From contig JAJEKV010000535.1 of the NCBI GenBank assembly GCA_021234155.1, positions 91,530 through 155,529 of the forward strand: a DNA stretch of 64,000 bases. Reading direction: 5' to 3'. Position numbers and translations under genes: made by a program. The notes under the pieces are model-generated. The model made no database searches. It was not told where the DNA came from and saw nothing but the letters and a program-made list of their open reading frames with translations. This document shows, one piece after another, positions 56,601 through 64,000 of the stretch (position 1 is the first letter of the stretch; each line of letters begins with the position of its first letter). The DNA comes from Isoetes taiwanensis. Lineage: Eukaryota; Streptophyta; Lycopodiopsida; Isoetales; Isoetaceae.

Positions 56601-56929
56601 TCCACGCTCAGACTGTGAGGAGGCCACATGGCCAATGTTGCTGCACTCGGCAATTTGATGTATATTTATACCCACCAAAATTATTGATGGTAGCACCAAA
56701 ATTATTGATGGTATATACATAGAAATTATTGGATTATATACATACTTGTATGGTACTCGTGATAATGGCATATATACCGATTTTTCTTTAAATAGGCATT
56801 TATGCCTTCATTGTCTTGTTTGCTCTTTGCCCGCTTTTGTCCGCTTCTTGTCCGCTCCTTTGCCTCCCCGTCGCTTCCACTAATTTCTTGTCTGCTCCAC
56901 TAATTTCTTGCAAATGGTAACTTTGCAAG

Positions 56930-57180
56930 AACATCCTCGCTGGGCTGATCCGGAATACCTGCAAGCATGCGCAGAAATACGTGCACTTTGATGATTTTTT
57001 TGCAACTTTGGGAGCATCGATGGCGCCACGGTCCAACAAAATGAGCTTGCAAGGCAGCTGAGCAACTTCATTATCGATCGCTATATTCTCGCCATCTCCC
57101 TCCACCGGAGGAGATCAATTCGAGTCGCAAGGTTCAATCTAAGTGCTTTGGGACTTTTTGAACCCCCTCGATTTAGAAGA
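56930..57180 (+). pseudogene. Decayed paralogous ORF, unit 1
   Basis: Plus-strand sequence encodes PEYLQACAEIR, then LARQLSNFIIDRYI and LSALGLFEPP. Similar order and nucleotide blocks (CCTGCAAGCATGC; GAGCAACTTCATT; TTTTTGAACCCCC) recur at 58,215-58,470. Family not recognised. Confidence 0.4.
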
Positions 57181-58204
57181 TAGGCTAGAAATTTGAAGGA
57201 CATGCTTTTCCATGGTTTCATGGCCTACTCTCCTCGATCAAGATGCACCTCTGGTCATTCCTACTAGTGAGAAGAATAGGATTTATATCCTCATTGAACT
57301 TTACAACTTCCATTACAAATCTTTTGTGGATATTGGTAAGCTCCTATTCGGGTTCCCTTGACTTCAACATCCCGTGGTTACCGCCTAGATTCCCACCGGG
57401 ATACAATTCCTTGGGATACACGTGACCTATGGCTACATAGCACACAAAGACATAATACGCACATATCACGTGAAGATACCCATAGGAATATGTGTATAAA
57501 CTAGATTTTCATAGAAATTAAGTATATAAGCAAGTGAGTTTCGCGGTAAGTAAGTTACATCGTCGCGGTAATTAAGGATTTTCGCGGCAATTAAGTAATT
57601 AAGTAATATCTTCTACCATTTTCCTTGTATTTTTCATGTGATTGTTCTATTTGTGGTCATATTCGCAACCGTAGCCAATGTGCTAAATCGCCCGGCCATA
57701 AATTATTGAAGTGCCTATTTCGCGACCGCGGGTAACGGTGCGGAAATACGCAGATCCCGCTTTTGTTACCACAATCAATGGTATAATACTTCAGCATTAT
57801 TGGTATTATTCTTCATCATTCTTGGTATTATATTTCAACAAGATTAGTATTATACTTCAACATTATTGATTCAGAGCTATAAATTCTTTTCAGCTTGCTT
57901 TCACTTTCACCTTTGTTCCATGTTTTCACCTTGCTTTCACTTCTTGGTCTTTGGTCTCCTTGTTCCTTGCCACTTGATCTTGATGTTTGTTCTTCGCTAC
58001 TTCATCTTGTTCCTTGCTCTTGATCTTGCTACTTGATCTTGTTCCTTGCTTTCTTGCTCCATGATCTTCCTTCTTTTTTTTGATCTTCTTGCTCCTTGAT
58101 CGCATTTTGATCTTGATGCTCCTTGCTACTTGATCTTGATGCTCCTTGCTACTTGATCTTCGCGGCTCCTTTGTTCTTTGCTACTTGATCTTCGTGTTTT
58201 GCAA

Positions 58205-58738
58205 ATGATTGACCGGAATCCTCCCCTCGGGTTACCTGAAGGCCTGCAAGCATGCCCCTGCATTCTCAGGCGGCCTGGAATGGATGAGCTATGGGACCAT
58301 TTCTTGAGGGAGGTTGCGCCCACAGTCCCACCAAGGAGCTTACAATGGAGTTGATCAACTTCATTCTCGAGCGCATTTGATTGTGGTCATGAGCCACCGA
58401 TGGAAATTAATCCATCCGAATGTTATAGGAGACTTGCAATGAGGGGACTTCTTGAACCCTCCTTATCCGACTAGATGCTACAAAAGAATTGAGGCCTCTT
58501 CTTCGTGGCCGGATATTTAGCACACTCTCGGATGCATACATATCGTGAGTTCATTCATGAAATTAACCGGGGACAGATGTATGGCCTTATTAGGGTGTAC
58601 TACAACGAAAGTACAACGGTTTTGTGGAGTTGGGTCCGCTCTTCTTCCGTGGAGTATCATCCCCGTGGAATTACTTTTCTAATGACTAGGTACCCCATAT
58701 GGTGGGAAGAATCAGGCTGGGAGGAGCGCGGATTTTGA
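58205..58738 (+). pseudogene. Decayed paralogous ORF, unit 2
   Basis: Encodes MIDRNPPLGLPEGLQAC, DELWDHFLREVAPTVPPRSL, then, after frame changes, LINFILER and LLEPSLSD. A further frame at 58,505-58,738 reads REFIHEINRGQMYGLIRVYY then STTVLWSWVRSSSVEYHPRG and ends EESGWEERGF. Function unknown. Confidence 0.4.
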
Positions 58739-60819
58739 CTCCTAACCCGATGCATGGGTTAGACCTCGCAGGGGAAGGGGAAGGGGTTAGAAACCTAGGG
58801 GAAGGTTACTTGGACATAATTCAAGCATTTCCGCTCTCTAAATGTTCTCTAATATGTTAATATATTCTCTAACATGTTAATATGCTCACTTTGATCTTGT
58901 GGTTCACCTTCTATGGAATGATTCAATTTCAAGACAAAGGCTACCTGCGGCGAAATTGCCCGCCTCACACATTAATTCATAGAATTTCGCAGACCGCGGG
59001 CCACGGTGTAAAAATACCTCCCTAAAGTAATTTATACCCATTTCAAGACCGCGGGCAGCGGTGCATTGTAAGTACACATAGAGAATAGATACAATCAAAA
59101 TACTTAGCAAGCAAACAAAATATACAACAAACATCGCTTCATTAATATAAAACACTTTACATGCCTCGAAGTAATTTGTCAAGGCAATATCCCTGCCTCA
59201 TTATTGTCACTCTCTTGAATGCACAGCACATTTCACCGCGGTCCGAAGAACTCCCCATGTGATTCTCGGCCGCCTCGCAGAGCATCAAGGGTATCCGCGA
59301 AGTGAATCGAAGTCACCTGCTCGCATTGGAAAATCAGAACCAGCTCTCCTGGGTACCTTGCACCATCCCTCTTCATCTTATGTGATCTCTCCAACGAACC
59401 ACCTCCTTACATATTCTAGCCATTGTGAGCTTCGAAGCACCCACTCCACGTGGTTCCGAAGTGCCGGATTTCGCGATCCATCTTAACTTTTTGATTAAAC
59501 GGCTGCCCTTCTATTCAAATTTTAGAGGGCCTTTGCAGAGAACCCGCTTTTCGGAACTGTTAGGCTTAGTCTTCCCTCAAGACTACAGTCGCTTCATCAA
59601 CAGAACTACCAATGTGATCTCGTACAACCGCTTTCAGTGCACAACCGTCGATGCCCCCATGGCTCTTGTAGAACGATATTTTCTTATTTGAGCCGGCACA
59701 GAGACCTGGAAAGGGACCTCCCGTACATAATATTCGTGGGTTTCGCTCAACAGCAATAGGAACATTCGGGATGTGATTATCAAGAACACGAACATCCCCG
59801 ACATGCACATCCCGATGGTCATCCTCATGGGGCTTAGCATTCTCATTGTCGGGCTCCAAGCAAGTCCGTCCCCCGGTTTATCTCCACCAATCCAACTTCC
59901 GCATCGCACGAGGAAGTCCCGTTATGTAATCTATCCATTAGCCAAGACAGAATGTGTTAGAGTTAAGGCCAAAGAAGCCATCAACCTGGGCCACACGACG
60001 AAGGAATGGAGTGCCTCAAGCAAGGTGTCACCCCATCGACCTTAACAGCAACGTGGTTCTGGTGTAATCACCACATCGACGCTAACGACGATGTAATCAT
60101 CGTGCACGTGAACTCCATGATGCATACCGCCTCGCACGAAGGTTCCTTCTCCGACTAAATGGTTAGAAGAGAATGTAAACACGCTTTGGCTCGAAGGTAT
60201 GTCTCTAAAAATCTCCTCTGGGCACATTGGCAACATTCTGAACTACAGCCCGCATCGCTTTGATGGATGTTTTCTCGCTCTAAGACGGTTCGCTCGGGTC
60301 GCTAGAAGCTAACCGACATAGTTAGTGGCGCCGCCCTCACGCCTTCACCATGATGTGGGCTCCAGACGGCTTTCTTCTATTTTTGGTTGTTGGGATTGTT
60401 AGATCCGCATCACCGCTTATTCTCGCGCTATTGTCTCCTGAACAGAATGCAACAAATGAGTGGACAAGATTGATAAATATGCAATGTAATGACTTAGAAC
60501 AAATATCAAAAGCGCATAACATCGATAACAAAGATAATTATATAAAGAGTACCGCTGCTACCGTATAAAACGGCAAAAGATAGACATCGAAACTAATGCT
60601 TTCAAGACCGCGGGCCACCGGCATAATAGCGCTTTAATCTATAACTAATTCCCAATCATTCAAGACCGCGGGTTAACGGTGCGAATACTTGTCATTCAAG
60701 AATTGAATACCAACTGTCACCGACCGCGTCTAACGCCAACCTAACATATTTGAAACATTATAGTTGCACATCATGGTCAATAGTTATACATTAATATGAA
60801 TTTATTCATACAAATTGAT

Positions 60820-63600
60820 TCCCCGTATATATCTTCTACCCCGCTCGATCCTTGTGGATCGCCATCGCTTTAACTTGTTCACGCGACTAGAGCTACACCA
60901 TAACCGCTTTTTTTCATGCTCAACTTTTCTCCTCAATATTCTAGCCAACGCCGCGGTCTTGTTTAGCTTTATCTTTTTTCTAGCTTGCAGATAATCCTTC
61001 TATAGAACCATTGGCACATCTCGTAATGAGTTACCACACCTAACCTCGATGTTGTGTGAACCGAAAAAGCATTCTTGGCTTGCTTATGTGACTTCTCCAT
61101 TCCCTCGCGGAGATTCCATATTCCCAAGCTCCCGTGACTTTGGCAAAACCACAAGCCATGGGCGGAAGTATATGAATGTAATGTGTGACATTGCATTCTC
61201 CCCATGCTTAGATAAATCTTCCGCGGAATTCGCCATCGCTACACTAACCATCTAACTTTCCACCCACCATTTTCTTTCTCTCACATCAAAGTTAGCTCAG
61301 ATTCTCGCCCACGCTTAATTTTCTTTTAGTTTTGCCCTCCCAATGAAGTACGATCATCTTCTCGCCCAAAGAAGTCCTTATACCCCTCCCACTTTCCAGC
61401 TTGGCAATGATCCATTCTTACGAATTTAGTACAAGGCAGAAATCTCTTCGCCACCCCACCCATAGATGGTTTTACAAGGAACCTTGCCCTTCTTAGGATC
61501 TTGCAGGATTTTATAGTCACCACCATGAAGACCAAGATCGTAAAGCACGCTCTCAACATCTTTCATACACTTTTCTCCGGGCTGATTGTGGAGACTTATT
61601 CCAAGCAAAAAGAATGCTCATGTACACCATCTTATCCACTATTCTTAGAAAGGCATGGAGAGTGCAAATATGTACTCTTCACAGAATTGCAAGTACGGGA
61701 TCAAAGTTTTGTCCTCCTTCTCACGCTGCTGGTTCAAGATCCCCGGGTCACATCTCGAGAGTACCATTCCCTTTCCCTTATCATCTACCCTAGCATACAA
61801 ACAAGTAGCGACATGGATAGTCTTACCGTAACCATGTTTCATGTTATACATGCACTTGATGGTCTTTAGATCAGCAGCTGATGCCATTCAACCTCGTGAA
61901 TCTCCGTGAGCTGGCAGAACCTCAAGCTTTCTCCCACTCCATGAGCAAGCAATAATAGTAGGAATAGGTGTCCGGCCGAAAGACCCATCAAGAACACCAT
62001 GATTTTCTTCCAGATTTTGAAATATCCCTATCCACTCAAATATGGTCCCCTGATTGAACAGAGAACTTCCCTTCCTCATTATCGAATTTGACAACTGCTC
62101 ATTAATGTCAAAGAACCTCTCATACTTTTCACCTTTTGATCGGGCCTCCATCTCATCCAACTTTATAGCAATTTGGAGTTTCCTCCACATTCTTCCACTT
62201 TCATATCATAGAAGCTTAACCAATGTAAGAAGCATTTTAGAGAGATCCATCCAACAATTATTCTTCTCATTAAGAACAAATAGATCATTTTCCGAGCCAC
62301 CCTTCTTCTTACTAAATTCCCAAAGGATTAGTGATCCCAAGTGCACTGATGTGGTGGACTCGTACATCTCTCCCAAATGTTCGTGGTACTTCAAGATTCC
62401 TCTTTGTTCTCGCTTTGTTCGACATAACCGAAGTCTTTGGCGCATGGTCTTCAAAAATACCCCTCAAGGTGTTTGATACCATCCCGCAAACATCTAAAGA
62501 GAGCAATGTAAGTTTGTCGACCGATACCCACATTGTCACATAATTTTGCATGTTATCAGCACTTTGACTCTTTTCCCAATCCCAAGAAGTACTATGTTCA
62601 AAGAACAAATTTTCTTAAATGGTTAGCCCGTGAAGCTTCAACATATCTATAACATCATCTTTAGTTACAAGCTTTTCAAACAAACCAGCCATATTACAAG
62701 GTTTCTTCTTCTTTCAGCCATAGTAGGATTTTAATAGCTGGATCCTTCTTCGAGAGCCCCCACCACTAGGGGCAAGTATATTTAGGGCCTTCAGCTTTTT
62801 TTCCTCTCCCTCATGCCCAAGCAGGTCATTTTTCGGGCTTTTTAACTTCCTCTCCAGCTTTGTCATTGTCCTCGTGAGCATCTCTTCAATCCTTGTTTAA
62901 GTGATTCCACCTCCATAAGCAACCTTTTGATTGAAGCTTGTAGCTTCTTCTCAGATTCTTAGACCGTTGGTTAAGAAATAGTTACACCTGGAGGTAATTA
63001 CAATGCTACCATATTGCAATGCACTCCACACAATTGATTGTACATTGTTCTCAAATGCACATCGGAATTATTTGAAATATTATTGTAATAGCCAAATGTA
63101 TCTTTGATTACCCTTAATGTGCAAAATGAATAAGGCCCGATGGAGAATGAAATTCAGATGTCTTCGGTGATCGGATCGATGGGATACAGTTCCCCCACGC
63201 CAGAGATCAATATTCATTGCACTAAGCTCTAAGAGCATTCCTCATCGACTGCTCCTCCGACATATTGATTTTTGTAGGGCAAGCAATCTTTTGGGCACCT
63301 CCACCGAATTGGCCTTTGCCTTTCAGATTCAAAAAAGAATTACCTTCATTGTCATTGCCCAACTTAATAGAACAAGCATTTTCCACATAGATCTAATTCG
63401 TCAGAGTCACAAGGATCGCTTCCGAAGCTCCACAGTCCCTGGGACCAAATTGATGCAATTCTTCGCCAAAATACTAAGGAAAACTAGAGAATTCCTTCTC
63501 GATTTGGGCGCAGGATTGACATCAAAACTAAATTCAAATGCCTCCAAAGCTTTGGCTTCAATTGAGCCTATTCCTAGGTGGTTCACTGCTACCTCGTAGC
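60820..63600 (-). pseudogene. Long frameshifted minus-strand coding region, unknown family
   Basis: Successive minus-strand frames have protein-like composition: GIGSIEAKALEAFEFSFDVN (63,520-63,590), a coiled-coil-like LQASIKRLLMEVESLKQGLK (62,890-62,950), FEKLVTKDDVIDMLKLHGLT (62,630-62,690), KMLLTLVKLL (62,206), LDEMEARSKGEKYERFFDIN (62,100-62,160), ADLKTIKCMYNMKHGYGKTI (61,815-61,870), CMKDVESVLYDLGLHGGDYK (61,510-61,570), and ARILRRKVEHEKKRLW near 60,930. No family recognised. Either a decayed gene, an unfamiliar transposon protein, or a real gene with introns and assembly errors. Confidence 0.45.
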
Positions 63601-64000
63601 TTCAGCCGTGGGAAGGTGGGTAAAGGAGGATTTAGGCGAATGAGTAAAACATCAAGTAATAATGACGCTTACCAGTTCGCTGCTCCGTATCGAGGTTCGG
63701 TTTAGGTTCGGGAGCTTTTGCCCATACCCAGTTCGGGTACCACCCAAAAATCCAAATTTAAAGGGCTTACAAGGGCGCATTAGACTCCACCAAACCTCTA
63801 TCGTGATCTAGTCCATCCGCAGTATGCACTGTGAGGGGCAGATGGAGGGTCAACCCTAGCCATTGTCTTATGCCAGCCCCCGCCGCATTGTGCTATGACT
63901 CTGGCCTCATTTATCTTGAGGATTCATTCAACAATGACTACCTTTATGTGTCGTACACGGGTAGGTTTCCTCATGTTTGATGGTATGTGATTATGTTCTT
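63601..64000. other. No gene recognised
   Basis: Mixed-composition sequence at the window edge with no conserved frame. Confidence 0.4.

Larger units (their letters stand above)
53668..60745. repeat. Region with periodic GACCGCGGGCCACGGTGC motif clusters
   Basis: Copies of a 17-20-bp motif (consensus about GACCGCGGGCCACGGTGC, often preceded by TTTCAA or TTCGC and followed by AAATA) occur in clusters: 53,668, 53,789, 53,853; then 55,601, 55,655, 55,713, 55,761; 57,665, 57,721; 58,991, 59,046; 60,605, 60,663, 60,721. Within a cluster the spacing is about 50-120 bp. Clusters are 1.3-2 kb apart and separate decayed ORF-like segments. Confidence 0.8.

Overview
The window looks like nuclear DNA of a land plant. 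Evidence: spliced GT-AG exons of a NEK-type protein kinase and of a Lambda-like glutathione S-transferase, TATA-box promoters, nested plant LTR retrotransposons and MITE-like elements, and long AT-rich intergenic DNA. No species can be named. A bacterial-type DNA methyltransferase locus and an L1-like LINE with a (TTCC)n tail make a seed-free plant an attractive guess, nothing more. Apart from two small tandem genes, almost every coding region carries frameshifts. Several of these sit at homopolymers or at CAG/CTG sites, so part of the damage may be assembly error from reads of methylated DNA.

Layout. 1-2,100: AT-rich tandem repeats. 2,105-4,955: a 5'-truncated LINE on the minus strand. 4,956-9,013: weak gene fragment, degenerate repeats, a striking GGTGCC/CATATGTGG array, and the 3' end of a second LINE of the same family. 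9,014-10,438: AT-rich, no gene. 10,439-20,644: a complete Ty3/gypsy element (minus strand) with 1.87-kb LTRs, TG...CA ends and a CCATA target duplication; an RNase H domain lies upstream of its reverse transcriptase. 20,645-22,058: an element with 41-bp inverted ends packed with CTCGACT/AGTCGAG palindromes. 22,059-27,071: mostly non-coding, with a copia LTR/PBS remnant and a 96-bp hairpin. 27,072-29,164: last exon of a GST and three exons of a NEK kinase, both partial. 31,280-32,248: two tandem small genes with near-identical promoters.

32,886-49,970: the most interesting locus. Minus-strand exons for a beta-class DNA methyltransferase (motif order IV, X, I) at 32,886-34,156 appear to continue at 48,269-49,970. 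Between them, inside one intron, sits a 13.7-kb Ty3/gypsy element (34,303-48,022), which itself carries a copia-like gag-only element (36,117-38,227) and a MITE with a 10-bp target duplication (46,200-46,868). Five 24-bp palindromes with a 42-bp period lie in the same intron, just outside the LTR.

50,000-64,000: non-coding DNA, a second copy of the MITE, then about 7 kb in which clusters of a GACCGCGGGCCACGGTGC motif recur every 1.3-2 kb between decayed ORFs, and finally a heavily frameshifted minus-strand coding region of unknown function (60,820-63,600).
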